Shown here: positions 29,401 to 37,240 of the stretch, in pieces
How positions within the stretch are numbered: position 1 is the first letter of the stretch
Layout: every line of letters begins with the position of its first letter
Source: a virus
Strand: one strand, 5' to 3'
IMG/VR virus record: IMGVR_UViG_3300034418_003573
Span: 1 to 37,240 of that record
DNA: 37,240 nt
The notes under the pieces: generated by a model
Told to the model about the DNA's origin: nothing
The model's database searches: none
What the model saw: only the letters and a program-made list of their open reading frames with translations
Program-made: the position numbers and the translations under genes

Positions 29401-30884
29401 ACCATAATTGGGTCAGCTGCATTTTGATCCCACTGCGTTACGTCAGCAAACTTGGGTAAGACACCGTACCTATCGCCTCCAGATTTAAACTGGAAAGTTT
29501 CTGCATCAACCTGGATGGACCGCAAATCATCTCCGCCCCAGATTGGGAGGCTGCTTTCTTCTATTGCTTCGTTAATTGGAGATATTGGTTTTTCGGGAAT
29601 ATTTGGTGCTTTATTGTGAACTACGGCTTCTGTTGCTGCTGCAGATCTTTCCGCATGTTCTAAATTAGCTCTTGCACCCTGCCATGCCTCATCAATTTCA
29701 TTCTGTTTTGTTAACCAGTCATCAATGTTTTTTGTGGATTGATCCCATAATTTTTTAATGCCATTGACATCTAAGTCTTTGGTAATTTGAGCAAGCTGCG
29801 CGTTCCTTTCTTCAATAGTAATTTCGCCGCGTTCATAAGCGTCAAGCACTGGTTGCCATAATTCGGCTTGCTGTTTTTTTACTTCTTCCCAAGATATCTT
29901 GTAACCTGCTTCAATATCGAGCAGCCTATCCATTTCTTTTTGCCATCGTGCTAAAGGCAGAGGCAGAGGCAAATCTTCTAAAGGATTTGTGGTTTGCAGA
30001 TCTTCAAGTTTTTCAAGAGCAACTTCAGCAGCTTTAGCATCTGCAGATGGTGAGTCGGCAAGGCCGCTATCTTTGTAAGCCTTAATTCCTTTCTTTACTT
30101 GATCCGCAGTTAACTTCATGGTCCCAGAAAAAATAGCGCTAAATGCGCCGCCAGCTGCCGTTCTTGTAACAAAGTCTTCCCAGCCATACTCATACCCTAG
30201 CTCTTCGTACCAGGAAGCAACTCTTGGCTGCAACAATGCTGTTACTCCTGCGCCAACAACAAATTCGCGCAGCAACAACGAACCAAGAGTTTTAGCGCCA
30301 GCTGAGTAAAGACCAGATGGTAATGTTAGATATGTGAATGGATCATAAGCAGCAGAAGCAACACCAGCGCCCATACCGACCAGCCAGTTAGTCGCACCGT
30401 ATGACCTCCCCTCGACTTCCATGTATTGCTGTCTTTTGCTTCTAGCAAGGTTTTTTGCCTCCTCTTCTATATTCCTGGATGCGAAATCTGCAACTTCCGG
30501 GAACCGATCCTGGTTATCCAAAATATGCTTTCTAATTTTATTGGCGCGTTCTCCGTAGTCAGATGTTCCGCTATAAGCAAAAGATGATTCTGGATCAATC
30601 ATCTCTCCACGCTGTTCAGCTTCATATATTTCTCGTTCAGTTTTCTCCGCAATGATGGAGTCGCCTGGATTGTCGAAAGTAATTCCGTCACGCTCTTGGA
30701 TTAAATCAATATATGGCTGCCATGCGTCTTGGTGCGAATACAAGTCAGACACAAACAGCTCATTGTAAATGCTGTCTTGCAGAGCAAATTCCCAAACTTC
30801 AGAAGCGCTTGCGCTAGGTTTGTTGCTCCAGACACTAGGCTGGAATGGAGCTTGCGATTTTTTTTGGAAAAGAAACGAACTCAT
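26436..30884 (-). CDS. Giant polyvalent virion protein (ParB/DdrB-, GNAT- and RelA/SpoT-like segments)
   Basis: The 1482-residue protein starts at an ATG overlapping the previous stop (ATGA). Residues 165-220 are hydrophobic and Gly/Ala-rich. Residues 310-420 are a long charged helical region. Residues about 450-560 resemble the DdrB/ParB-like domain, with V-A-D-G-H-Q-R-L-G-L-A-K at 505-516. Residues about 895-960 look GNAT-like, with D-F-Q-G-R-G-I-G-S-T-L at 936-946 as the acetyl-CoA loop. Residues about 1165-1305 resemble a RelA/SpoT nucleotidyltransferase: D1199-I-A-R, G1239-Y-F-D, L-A-E1256-I-Q and G1295-H-K-L-Y-E. Polyvalent proteins are packed in the capsid and delivered with DNA. That this protein is ejected is inferred from its position between core-protein genes. 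Confidence 0.75.
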   Translation of the reverse strand: MSSFLFQKKSQAPFQPSVWSNKPSASASEVWEFALQDSIYNELFVSDLYSHQDAWQPYIDLIQERDGITFDNPGDSIIAEKTEREIYEAEQRGEMIDPESSFAYSGTSDYGERANKIRKHILDNQDRFPEVADFASRNIEEEAKNLARSKRQQYMEVEGRSYGATNWLVGMGAGVASAAYDPFTYLTLPSGLYSAGAKTLGSLLLREFVVGAGVTALLQPRVASWYEELGYEYGWEDFVTRTAAGGAFSAIFSGTMKLTADQVKKGIKAYKDSGLADSPSADAKAAEVALEKLEDLQTTNPLEDLPLPLPLARWQKEMDRLLDIEAGYKISWEEVKKQQAELWQPVLDAYERGEITIEERNAQLAQITKDLDVNGIKKLWDQSTKNIDDWLTKQNEIDEAWQGARANLEHAERSAAATEAVVHNKAPNIPEKPISPINEAIEESSLPIWGGDDLRSIQVDAETFQFKSGGDRYGVLPKFADVTQWDQNAADPIMVWQRSDGANFVADGHQRLGLAKRIMDTDPAQEPRLPVIIFRETDGFSAEDLRYSAAIKNIRQGTGSALDAARVFKMRPEDIEKLSFGKESAIARQGRAIMAINEELWPYMINGLVPMNYGAVIGQLIPDDAAMQEAAFKVLARIEPNNEFQATQIVKDVKVAGYEKVTQEGLFGAETFIDSYFEERAVILDRAQKQIRKDKAAFNNIVRNASRLEEEGNVVIKENNRRRITDEEKTLEILTALANARGPISSALTDAAKIARESGKYDGAVEQFLGSVRRAVDEGEFDRYASGDDFVHSRNQAEVSERPQVVQDEDFSLFDDVVGEGATKQAADAFEEVRQNVAKSIGKFDEDAYIELINPGGLRVPEVEAMRLDSLELTDLTMDEAFDFPISTVEIARVDGVIYMKDRSGPDIFAMHETEDLILGYWRRYEGGVQGLVATDFQGRGIGSTLSYLYRSQNPKAQSGGLTAAGEAVARKVFRQMAAIRLKPDPSLYFDTTGDYLMVSLRDIKPIRARGEGIFNAKVFMSQAEEGLMEKRMPVEAKDLGDGTYELRDGNSTYSVAVDSGWESMPIRVTTDEEFASATSEKAMANILRPGAKEKPRYVDKQESDKVSFGSFMNEVLHNQEFESFDSMMTRGAANHQALNEAVEKIANDLGLEFKPKKDDAGKFLVPPVKEADATIEKLVEKYKADPDNLLPSLYNVTDIARTGMTVYRPEDARAVLKKLNEDYKWHIIDEGWGKTPVGYFDAKALVIMPDGMLAEIQFWPPGMLDAKNTADLTRFGYEATYVNKKGETKPYTGGHKLYELWRALKRDDDGELINEADIDVEKRLSTEMRTLYQEVADELPSTFDSMLATLEIDRRLVPSLSARDAASAADISGDLSSINIREAPLPDLQAPARPSHTDTTSLSTSHAASDMPSTMKNLTSNTSEFSVTDLVNETNDPDGFPTAGIFVDEDAQMQPRMQTFDEMQKDFEMDDALIERFKDCV

Positions 30885-33238
30885 TTCCCGTACAGCTCCT
30901 GCCAGGCTCTAATATTGATTATCAGAGGATCTCCAAAGTCATCTGTAATCCCTTCGTGATAACCAAAGGAATCACCACGAATTAGATAGTATTGGTCTTT
31001 ACCGTAAGCAACTAATGAATACAGGGCGCTTTCTTCTCTGATGTCTTCAGATAAACCAGGATTAACAACTTGCCCGTCTGTGACTTCAAAAAATTGCTCA
31101 TCAGTGACATTCTTTAATAGTTTCTTAACATCATCAGCATCGGTGTTATCTGGCAGGAGTACCATATTGTTCCTTGCCATTTCATGGAATCCACCTTTAC
31201 CTGTAGATTTGTTTTGACCAAATGCTTCTTGAATTGCTTGCGCATAGATTTCTTCATTAAATTCACCTAAACCTTGTGCTCTGTAGGCATAGATGCCTTT
31301 TGCTAATTCGTACCCTGCGGTCATTGACGAAGGGTTGTTTATTAACGACTTTCCTACTGTCTGGTTAAATACTTCTTGCATTGTTGTTTGGTCGTATTTA
31401 ACTGGTGCGCCGTTCTTAATAAGGTCTAAACCTTGTAGCGCATCACTAACTACAGAGTGTTTACCGTCAACCAGTAATCCGCCAAGGTGCGCGTATTCAT
31501 CTACATTTTTGGCATCAACAAGTTCGCCCAAGACGATTGGAGCGTCATTACCAAATCCTTGCGCAATACTGGTTAGCAGCGCATGGCGTGACCCTGCGTC
31601 GCCGTTTTTCAATAAATCAGATAACGCTGATCTTTCTGCGTCAGTAGTAAACTGGGGCGTCGTTAAACCAAACTTGTCTGCTACAAAGTACGCATCGCGA
31701 CTCCGACGCGCTGCGTTCTGCATCCACTCCTGGCTAACCTGTGGGCGACCATTAACAAGAACTGCTCTGCCTCTATCATCACGCTGATACATATCCGCAA
31801 TCAAAGGACTCGAAACAATAAGATCTCGATTCTGTGCAGCTTCCAGGGCATCACCACTTGCTATCTTGGAACTCAGTCCAGAAAGCATCTGACGCCCATT
31901 CTTGATGACGACAGCCGCTTCCATTGTTACGCCACCTGATTCCTTAGCTTTGCTCTCCATCTCGTCAACTGCTGCAGCTAGTTCTAAAGGACCCATTTTC
32001 CGCATGCCAGTAATGATGTCGTAAGTTGCCTTTAATACGTTTTGAGCCTGGACTAAAGATGCAGGAGCTTGAGTTCCTAAAGCAGCAATCTGTCTATCTG
32101 GGGCTAGAATTGTTGCTACCCCAGGATCAAACCCATCTAACAAAAGCCTTGTTGCGTCTGCTTGCTGCTTCTCAATGGTTTTCACTACAGCGTTGATTTG
32201 GGCTTTCATCGAGCTTATTACGCCTTTACCGTGAGAAATCGTAGCTCTAAAGTCAGACGAAACCATTCCAACCTGGTCTGGCGTACCCATCATTACATCA
32301 AGCAATTTTTTCTTTTTATCCTCAAACGACACTTCTGGATTGTTAAAGTATTGCTCAAGCTCAAGTCTTTGCTCGTCAGATAACAGCGCTTTAGCTGCTT
32401 TATCCAACTGTTTCTGTGTTCTTATTTCACCTTCTATTGCGTTTTTTAGCTGCTTTACTTCTGTAGGCAAAAGATACGACAATTCAGAAGCAATATTATC
32501 TGGGACCTTCCCTTGCTCGAAATCTGCAAGAAATTTCTCAACAACCTCTACTGGCTGCGTACTACTTAATGCGTCAATGTGATTTACGATTCTGTTTTTA
32601 GCTACCATTGTCCTGGTAGTCATTGCTCTTGCTGCAGCTTTATCTGGTGATATAAAGCCGTTCTGTATGCCGTTGTCGTAAAAACTTTTGATGCCATTAG
32701 CAGGGTCACCAAATAGTTCTACAGATGCGTTCATGTCACCGCTTGCTGCTGCAAGTTTTAGGCTTTCTTCTCTTTCAAGCCAGGTAGCTGTGCCGATACT
32801 GGCGCGCATAGATCGAGTAAATCTTTGTACATTAGCGGTTTGTTTTTGCGAAGTGGCATCGTACTGTAGAAAAAACTGTTGCCTGGTGGCGTCGTTCTGA
32901 ATTGCTTTAGACTGTTTCTCCCGGTGAAAAGTTACACTGTCCTGCCAATACTGATCCGCCTCGTCTGGGTTTCCCCTTTTTGCCATTTCTTCTGCCATAG
33001 CAGCAGATTCACTTAGCATGCGGTTCGACTCATTAAGAGCTTTTAATCGCTCGGTTTCATTGCGCTGCTGAAGCTCAGCCTTGCCATACTGAAACGCTGC
33101 GTCTTCTGCCTGGGCATAAAATGCTTTCGCTGCTTCAGCGCCACGCGCAAACTGCTGAGGGCTTGCTTGTACTGACATACGCTGCCCACCAACTTCAGTG
33201 GTCCGCTGAACTTGCTGGGTATAGGTAGGTACTTTCAT
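30881..33238 (-). CDS. Internal core/ejection protein (785 residues)
   Basis: The protein is long, helical and Gln/Ala/Lys-rich, with an N-terminal region of coils (P-Q-Q-F-A-R-G-A-E-A-A-K-A-F-Y, and later E-L-Q-Q-R-N-E-T-E-R-L-K-A-L). Most of its length alternates charged helices. The order small protein, then this, then the giant protein is the T7 gp14-gp15-gp16 order of internal virion proteins that form the ejection channel. No catalytic motif is seen. It starts one base after the previous stop and overlaps the next start by 4 bases. Confidence 0.75.
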   Translation of the reverse strand: MKVPTYTQQVQRTTEVGGQRMSVQASPQQFARGAEAAKAFYAQAEDAAFQYGKAELQQRNETERLKALNESNRMLSESAAMAEEMAKRGNPDEADQYWQDSVTFHREKQSKAIQNDATRQQFFLQYDATSQKQTANVQRFTRSMRASIGTATWLEREESLKLAAASGDMNASVELFGDPANGIKSFYDNGIQNGFISPDKAAARAMTTRTMVAKNRIVNHIDALSSTQPVEVVEKFLADFEQGKVPDNIASELSYLLPTEVKQLKNAIEGEIRTQKQLDKAAKALLSDEQRLELEQYFNNPEVSFEDKKKKLLDVMMGTPDQVGMVSSDFRATISHGKGVISSMKAQINAVVKTIEKQQADATRLLLDGFDPGVATILAPDRQIAALGTQAPASLVQAQNVLKATYDIITGMRKMGPLELAAAVDEMESKAKESGGVTMEAAVVIKNGRQMLSGLSSKIASGDALEAAQNRDLIVSSPLIADMYQRDDRGRAVLVNGRPQVSQEWMQNAARRSRDAYFVADKFGLTTPQFTTDAERSALSDLLKNGDAGSRHALLTSIAQGFGNDAPIVLGELVDAKNVDEYAHLGGLLVDGKHSVVSDALQGLDLIKNGAPVKYDQTTMQEVFNQTVGKSLINNPSSMTAGYELAKGIYAYRAQGLGEFNEEIYAQAIQEAFGQNKSTGKGGFHEMARNNMVLLPDNTDADDVKKLLKNVTDEQFFEVTDGQVVNPGLSEDIREESALYSLVAYGKDQYYLIRGDSFGYHEGITDDFGDPLIINIRAWQELYGK

Positions 33239-33742
33239 TTATGCCATCCCGTACAAAGTTGCTGCTTTTGTTGCGCCACTTAGCAATGTTCCAGCTGCGC
33301 GATACTCTGATTCTCTAACTGCTTGTTTACCGTAAAGCCTGTTTAAATCAGCCTGTATTCTCTCTTGAACAGCGCCTTCCAGCACCTGAGCTTGGGCAAT
33401 AGCTGTATTGTATTGCAAGTTAGCTATGTCCTGGTCAGCTGCTGATGCAGCTTCAATCTGCAACTGCAATCCTGTACCTGTGTCGGCGTCCCATCCGTTC
33501 ATCGCCAGGGTACGCTCCTGCATAGCCCGGAACTCTGCGTAACGTCCTTTGATATCCTGGACGTTTAAATCGCTTTCCCTCTTTATGACTTCAGCGCGCT
33601 GCTCAGCGATAACTGCGTTTCGCTCATTTACATTTGCGTTAAATTCCAGAGCAACCTGCTGCGACTTACCAGAGTCAATAGCAGCCCCAGCTCCTAAAAG
33701 TGAGCTGCCGACTGCTAATATTGCTGCTGCTTCAAAAGACAT
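33239..33742 (-). CDS. Small internal virion protein (T7 gp14-like role)
   Basis: The 167-residue protein has a hydrophobic Ala/Gly-rich start (AAILAVGSSLLGAGAAI) and then long charged helices (NANVNERNAVIAEQRAEVIK). The motif M-N-G-W-D-A-D-T-G-T-G appears near the middle, followed by a second long helix. Size, topology and place before two very large virion proteins fit the first of the three internal virion proteins that cross the envelope during ejection. The assignment rests on layout. Confidence 0.7.
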   Translation of the reverse strand: MSFEAAAILAVGSSLLGAGAAIDSGKSQQVALEFNANVNERNAVIAEQRAEVIKRESDLNVQDIKGRYAEFRAMQERTLAMNGWDADTGTGLQLQIEAASAADQDIANLQYNTAIAQAQVLEGAVQERIQADLNRLYGKQAVRESEYRAAGTLLSGATKAATLYGMA

Positions 33743-33746
33743 CTAA

Positions 33747-36029
33747 TCACCTATCAAACGTCTGAAGGCGAGGATAAATCGCCAACAATGTCATTGGCAG
33801 AGGCTGGCTCTGCTCCACAACGATGAAGCCATCAGTATCGTAGTCTCCATCGAACTCAATATCTTTGTCGCCAGTGAACATCGGTACCGCCGTATCCATC
33901 GCAGCAGCTGAGCTGCGGAATGGAATAATGTCCAAGGTAGCCTCTTCCGGTCCAACTTTAGCGCCCACCGATCTGTATAAGCGTAGTGTAACGTCTCGGA
34001 TTCGCTTGGTCTTGCCCTGACTGGTGCCTTCTGTGCCACCTGCATCGATTCGCATTGTCTGCAGCCTGGAGGTATATGGAAGCCCTATGTGTACATCAGA
34101 CGCGCTACGGTCCAGTGTCACTGCGCCAGATGCCACTGTTTTATCTGCATGAGCGGAACCATCAGCAATAATCGAAACAGTCTGCCCTTCCAGGTGATCG
34201 AGTCCTGACAGACTGCTTGTTGCGCTGCCTTTGTATGTCAAACCACTATCGAGGAAATGTGCATCCAGGATGTCATCTCCAAAATCAAAGTTGCTGAAAT
34301 ATTCAACATAGCGAACAGTGCCGCCATCAACCTGACGATTAACCACCAGGTAAACCGCATCTTCATCCAGGTCACCAGGAATTGTAGCAATCGACTCAAC
34401 AAAGCCATACGCATAATCAACGCTGTTGACTGTCGAGCTGCCACCAATTTTATGCTCGTGCCAGGCAATGACCTGCTCTTCACGGCGATAAGTCATGCCA
34501 ACCAGCTTGCCGTTCTCCAGGACACACCACACCACGTTGTCTGGCTCTTGCTGGAACGCCATCTCTTTGATGCCTGATTCAGTGATATGCTCAGAAAGCA
34601 GCGTTAAATCTGGCGCGTAGTAAGAGTCAGAGTCAAAGTCATACACCAGTTCCCGGACCTTTCGCTTCGCTCGCTGCACAAACAGCGTGACGTTCCCAAC
34701 AGGAACAGGCTGAATGTTAGCTGCGCCATAACTCGACTGGCGTTTGATCTGCGCATTTGTAGGACTAATCGGTTCAGTTGTTCCTGACGCAGAAACAGCA
34801 AACTCACCTCCAGATGTCCCAACAATCAGAACTCGGCCAGAGGAAAGATACTGGATGACGTTTACCTGGTTTGATCCGATAGTGTAAGTCAACGCATCTG
34901 CTGCGCCTGTTCCCTGGGTAAAGTTTTCAAAGTCACCGCCCTGGGAGAAAAAGATTGTTTGAGGTTCTTCCTGAGTGTTTGCAAACACCAAACGCTGCTC
35001 GTAAAACGCAACCGTCGCTGGGTAACCAGTAGTCTCAGAGAACGCTCCAAGCTGATAACCTTCGTCAGCTTCGAGGTCGCCAACCATCGTGACAGTATCC
35101 CCGGCAGCTTCATCTGCCAGGTCAACAGATGGTGCAAACAAGATTGTATCGTCAGTGACAGAAACAATAAGTGCGGATGTCTTGTTATTGCTGGTGCTTC
35201 CAGTAATCGTCATTCTCATGCCGACTTTGAAGCCCTCGTCAATGAAACCGCCAGCACTATCCTGGATTCGGTCGTTATGCTCTAAACCTGTTGCACTAGG
35301 ATCGCCTTCAAAGAACTGGATCGTAGTCGTTGTGTAAGAAGGCATTAACTCGGTGCGACCATCTTCGTTTTCCAAAACAGTCGCGCCAACAGATGTCGCG
35401 CTGGTGTAGCTAGAGATTGCAGCATACCCATCATGCAGCTTAACGATCCTGCCAACATCTGTACTCGCAAAAGTATTTACACTTGCCGTGATTGTTACCG
35501 TTCCTGTCCTGGCGCTTGCAGTCAGTGTCGAGCCATCGAGGAGCGGATCTTGGAGCGGCCCGCGACGAAAATCAACTTCTGTGATCGTCCAAGCAGTATG
35601 GCTTGTTCTCGTAATCTTTTGTACAGGATGATCTGGATGGACCAGATACATAACGTCAGCCGATTGCGTGAACTTGAGATTTGCCAGCTCTGTGTGCGCA
35701 TAGGGCGTCGTTACCTCTACTGGGCTGCCGCCCGATACAACAGTGCCTCCATCCTTATGAATCCGGAAATACAAGTCTCCAAACTCCAGGACGTAAGCCT
35801 GTTCAACATTAAACTCAAATGGGATCAATCGGCAGTTGTTAGCACTGTTCTTAACTTCTCGAACAAACAATGTGCCTGGACGACGGCTTGCACCGCCATG
35901 AGGATGGACCACAAAGTTAGATAACTCCTTGCAGCCATTGAAGTATTTACCTAGATCAGTCCGACCGTCCAAGCGCGGAGACAACTCACCCGCTGTAAAG
36001 TTGGCAAAAACTGGACTCGCTTTAGCCAT
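33747..36029 (-). CDS. Tail tubular protein B / tail nozzle protein
   Basis: The 760-residue protein begins F-T-A-G-E-L-S-P-R-L-D-G-R-T-D-L, then Y-F-N-G-C-K-E-L-S-N-F and V-V-H-P-H-G-G-A-S-R-R-P-G-T. I know this opening from the nozzle/stabilisation proteins that cap the short tail tube of podoviruses. The rest is beta-rich, with repeated strands and D/G/T loops. It directly follows tail tube A (TAATG overlap) and precedes the internal virion genes, as in T7 gp11-gp12. It forms the distal part of the short non-contractile tail to which fibres attach. Confidence 0.82.
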   Translation of the reverse strand: MAKASPVFANFTAGELSPRLDGRTDLGKYFNGCKELSNFVVHPHGGASRRPGTLFVREVKNSANNCRLIPFEFNVEQAYVLEFGDLYFRIHKDGGTVVSGGSPVEVTTPYAHTELANLKFTQSADVMYLVHPDHPVQKITRTSHTAWTITEVDFRRGPLQDPLLDGSTLTASARTGTVTITASVNTFASTDVGRIVKLHDGYAAISSYTSATSVGATVLENEDGRTELMPSYTTTTIQFFEGDPSATGLEHNDRIQDSAGGFIDEGFKVGMRMTITGSTSNNKTSALIVSVTDDTILFAPSVDLADEAAGDTVTMVGDLEADEGYQLGAFSETTGYPATVAFYEQRLVFANTQEEPQTIFFSQGGDFENFTQGTGAADALTYTIGSNQVNVIQYLSSGRVLIVGTSGGEFAVSASGTTEPISPTNAQIKRQSSYGAANIQPVPVGNVTLFVQRAKRKVRELVYDFDSDSYYAPDLTLLSEHITESGIKEMAFQQEPDNVVWCVLENGKLVGMTYRREEQVIAWHEHKIGGSSTVNSVDYAYGFVESIATIPGDLDEDAVYLVVNRQVDGGTVRYVEYFSNFDFGDDILDAHFLDSGLTYKGSATSSLSGLDHLEGQTVSIIADGSAHADKTVASGAVTLDRSASDVHIGLPYTSRLQTMRIDAGGTEGTSQGKTKRIRDVTLRLYRSVGAKVGPEEATLDIIPFRSSAAAMDTAVPMFTGDKDIEFDGDYDTDGFIVVEQSQPLPMTLLAIYPRLQTFDR

Positions 36030-36619
36030 TAGAACCTCGATCTAATAAATGTATCTGCCTCCAGGCTTCCCGAATCTGTCACGCTACCGATGCTACCCGG
36101 AGTACCTTCAGTTGCATCGACGAACCTAGCCTCTGATAGTTTCTGTTCGTACAAGGCTCGCATCTCCTGGGCCAAAGAAGTGCTGCCAACCAATGGATAG
36201 GCTACGTCAGCTGACAAAGCTGCAGCTAAAGCCTCGATCAACAATGTATCGTACTGCGCTGGATCAGTTACTTTCCCGACATAAATCAAGTCAACAGTGT
36301 CTTCATCGCAAAGAATCTTGCGCCCTTCAACACGGTGAACAATGTCCAGGTAACGTAAATTCAAAACCCGTAAACAATACGGGTCGGTAGGCAGCGTAAA
36401 CGCATTGTCGAACTCAAATGCTGGGGATATTGCATCTGGAGCCAGGGTTACCCTGGTAACCAGGCAATTCCAGGGATGTGCGCGAAACACAGAGTCCCTT
36501 ACATATTCGTAGCGCTGATTAAGAATCCGCGCTGCTTTACTGTCCTCAGTGAGGGCGATGATATTAGATGCGCCAATTTGGTTTAACGCACTATTACAAA
36601 TATCTACGACAGAACTCAT
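36029..36619 (-). CDS. Tail tubular protein A
   Basis: The 196-residue protein has the known start of the tail adaptor family: V-D-I-C-N-S-A-L-N-Q-I-G-A-S-N-I-I-A-L-T-E-D-S, then A-R-I-L-N-Q-R-Y-E-Y-V-R-D and F-R-A-H-P-W-N-C (residues 5-50). This matches the T7 gp11-like ring that joins portal and nozzle. The C-terminal half forms the usual helix-strand part (about 117-160), and the end is a disordered Ser/Gly/Thr-rich arm. The start lies behind GAGGTGAGGC. This is the complete copy; bases 1-101 hold the beginning of the same gene. Confidence 0.88.
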   Translation of the reverse strand: MSSVVDICNSALNQIGASNIIALTEDSKAARILNQRYEYVRDSVFRAHPWNCLVTRVTLAPDAISPAFEFDNAFTLPTDPYCLRVLNLRYLDIVHRVEGRKILCDEDTVDLIYVGKVTDPAQYDTLLIEALAAALSADVAYPLVGSTSLAQEMRALYEQKLSEARFVDATEGTPGSIGSVTDSGSLEADTFIRSRF

Positions 36620-36635
36620 GCCTCACCTCGCGTAG

Positions 36636-36657
36636 AAAAGGGGGCGGACGCGCCCCC
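36636..36657 (-). terminator. Intrinsic terminator, right copy with inverted loop
   Basis: The stem GGGGGCG/CGCCCCC (36640-36657) is the same as at 122-139, and TTTT follows on the minus strand. The four-base loop is GACG on the plus strand here, whereas the left copy has CGTC, its exact reverse complement. Function is unchanged, since stem and T-run are kept. Confidence 0.75.
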
Positions 36658-36664
36658 GATTCAT

Positions 36665-37141
36665 TTAGTCAACAACGTAGAACATTGTAACTTCGATTGT
36701 GCCAGTGCCAGCAGCACCGCCCATAGTCGCTGTTACAACGAACTCATTGTCAGCCAGCTCACCGTCGAGATCGACTTCTGAGCCTGATCCCAGTGCCAAT
36801 GTTGCAGCAATATCAACACATTGTGCTGACGTTGATGCAGCAGCTGCCTTGTAACCAGCCGCAGCAGCAGAAACTGCTGTACCAGCTGAGTTAGTGTAAG
36901 CAGCGTAGCCCACTGACAGTGTGGTGCTAGCGCCAAGCGCATCGTGGCAAAGTTTGCCACTTACGATGCGAGCGCCGTTAGGTAACGAGAACATCTCGAT
37001 TACATCGCCAGAAGAGAGTGAAGATGCTTCGTACTGAGCGTGAGCTACACGAAGAACGCCACCGATCTGGTTAGCTTGTACGAACTCAGAAGGATCATCC
37101 TGAGTAAGGTCCGTCCGGACGTTAGAGTATACAGTTGCCAT
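36665..37141 (-). CDS. Presumed capsid decoration/head protein (allele 2)
   Basis: This 158-residue frame is colinear with 147-623 and keeps the ATG, length and stop. It differs at 14 residues, grouped near 29-30, 59-62, 107-120 and the C-terminal strands, while the first 28 residues are unchanged. The substitutions are conservative and many DNA differences are synonymous, so both alleles look functional. It follows the same AAGGAG site. The most likely reading is a strain variant at the contig end. A genuine second gene is less likely because both flanks belong to the same neighbours. Confidence 0.65.
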   Translation of the reverse strand: MATVYSNVRTDLTQDDPSEFVQANQIGGVLRVAHAQYEASSLSSGDVIEMFSLPNGARIVSGKLCHDALGASTTLSVGYAAYTNSAGTAVSAAAAGYKAAAASTSAQCVDIAATLALGSGSEVDLDGELADNEFVVTATMGGAAGTGTIEVTMFYVVD

Positions 37142-37154
37142 GATTCAGGTCTCC

Positions 37155-37240
37155 TTATGCTGATTCGTCACAGTCGATCTGAACAACCTTCTCTTCCTCC
37201 ATCCGAGTCGCCCCGAATGTTGCACAGTAGTAAACCTGTG
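37155..37240 (-). CDS. Major capsid protein, C-terminal fragment cut by the contig edge
   Basis: This is the last 28 codons of the capsid gene that is complete at 637-1500, ending in E-E-E-K-V-V-Q-I-D-C-D-E-S-A. It is identical in DNA to the left copy and is cut by the window end. Confidence 0.88.
   Translation of the reverse strand, partial: QVYYCATFGATRMEEEKVVQIDCDESA

Larger units (their letters stand above)
36519..37240. repeat. Right copy of the contig terminal overlap
   Basis: This is the counterpart of bases 1-722, with a constant offset of 36518 and no indels. It contains the start of tail tube A, the terminator, the second decoration-protein allele and 86 bases of the capsid gene end. 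The capsid part is identical to the left copy, while the decoration gene is about 16 percent different in DNA. Confidence 0.9.

Overview
The window is an essentially complete genome of a tailed phage with podovirus (T7-like) virion architecture, assembled as a circular or end-overlapping contig. The first 722 bases recur at the end (36519-37240) in the same orientation with no indels, so one genome unit is about 36.5 kb. The host cannot be fixed from sequence. The concanavalin-like/DUF7483-type fibre genes and the small membrane and virion proteins are typical of marine phages of Pseudomonadota, and E. coli-like promoters, Shine-Dalgarno sites and a consensus DnaA box point the same way. No DNA polymerase, helicase, primase, RNA polymerase, integrase, tRNA or CRISPR array is visible, so replication and transcription probably rely on the host.

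Layout. A single leftward (minus strand) late unit starts near 7.44 kb. It runs through terS, a terS-terL gap, terL, two small motif-sharing proteins around a GNAT-like protein, portal, a Bbp19-like protein, scaffold, major capsid protein and a small presumed decoration protein. After an intrinsic terminator it wraps across the contig ends into the tail tube proteins A and B and three internal/ejection proteins. One of these is a 1482-residue polyvalent protein with ParB/DdrB-like, GNAT-like and RelA/SpoT-like segments. The unit continues through an 833-residue virion protein, a T7-type tail fibre, two LamG/DUF7483 receptor-binding candidates, a set of small virion or membrane proteins and a lysis block (EF-hand membrane protein, 3TM holin, GH24 lysozyme). 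It ends in tiny basic proteins at 14.8 kb.

The rightward (plus strand) early genes occupy 7.55-14.72 kb. Two tightly overlapping operons (7556-9163 and 9219-11156) start from near-identical promoters whose -35 box is built into a TGACCA-NNN-TGGTCA palindrome. The second encodes an HD (p)ppGpp-hydrolase-like protein, an HTH_39-like regulator and a two-HxT (2H) phosphoesterase-like protein, which together look like a nucleotide-signal or anti-defence cassette. A convergent 90-bp gap holds a DnaA box and six GCTAAG/CTTAGC hexamers, a candidate origin. Next comes a divergent switch: a leftward Cro/CI-like HTH gene with a Holliday-resolvase-like nuclease, facing a rightward recombination operon. 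That operon carries two sigma-region-4-like HTH miniproteins around a RecB/Cas4-like nuclease, an ERF annealing protein with an SSB-like C-terminal tip, and an SSB-like candidate, and it ends at a strong terminator at 14751-14784.

Two sequence-level signals stand out. CCWGG pentamers are extremely dense in the early genes and the terS-terL gap, where four lie exactly 10 bp apart, yet I found none in the two receptor-binding genes. The GCTAAG element of the candidate origin also recurs as an inverted repeat inside the terS-terL gap.
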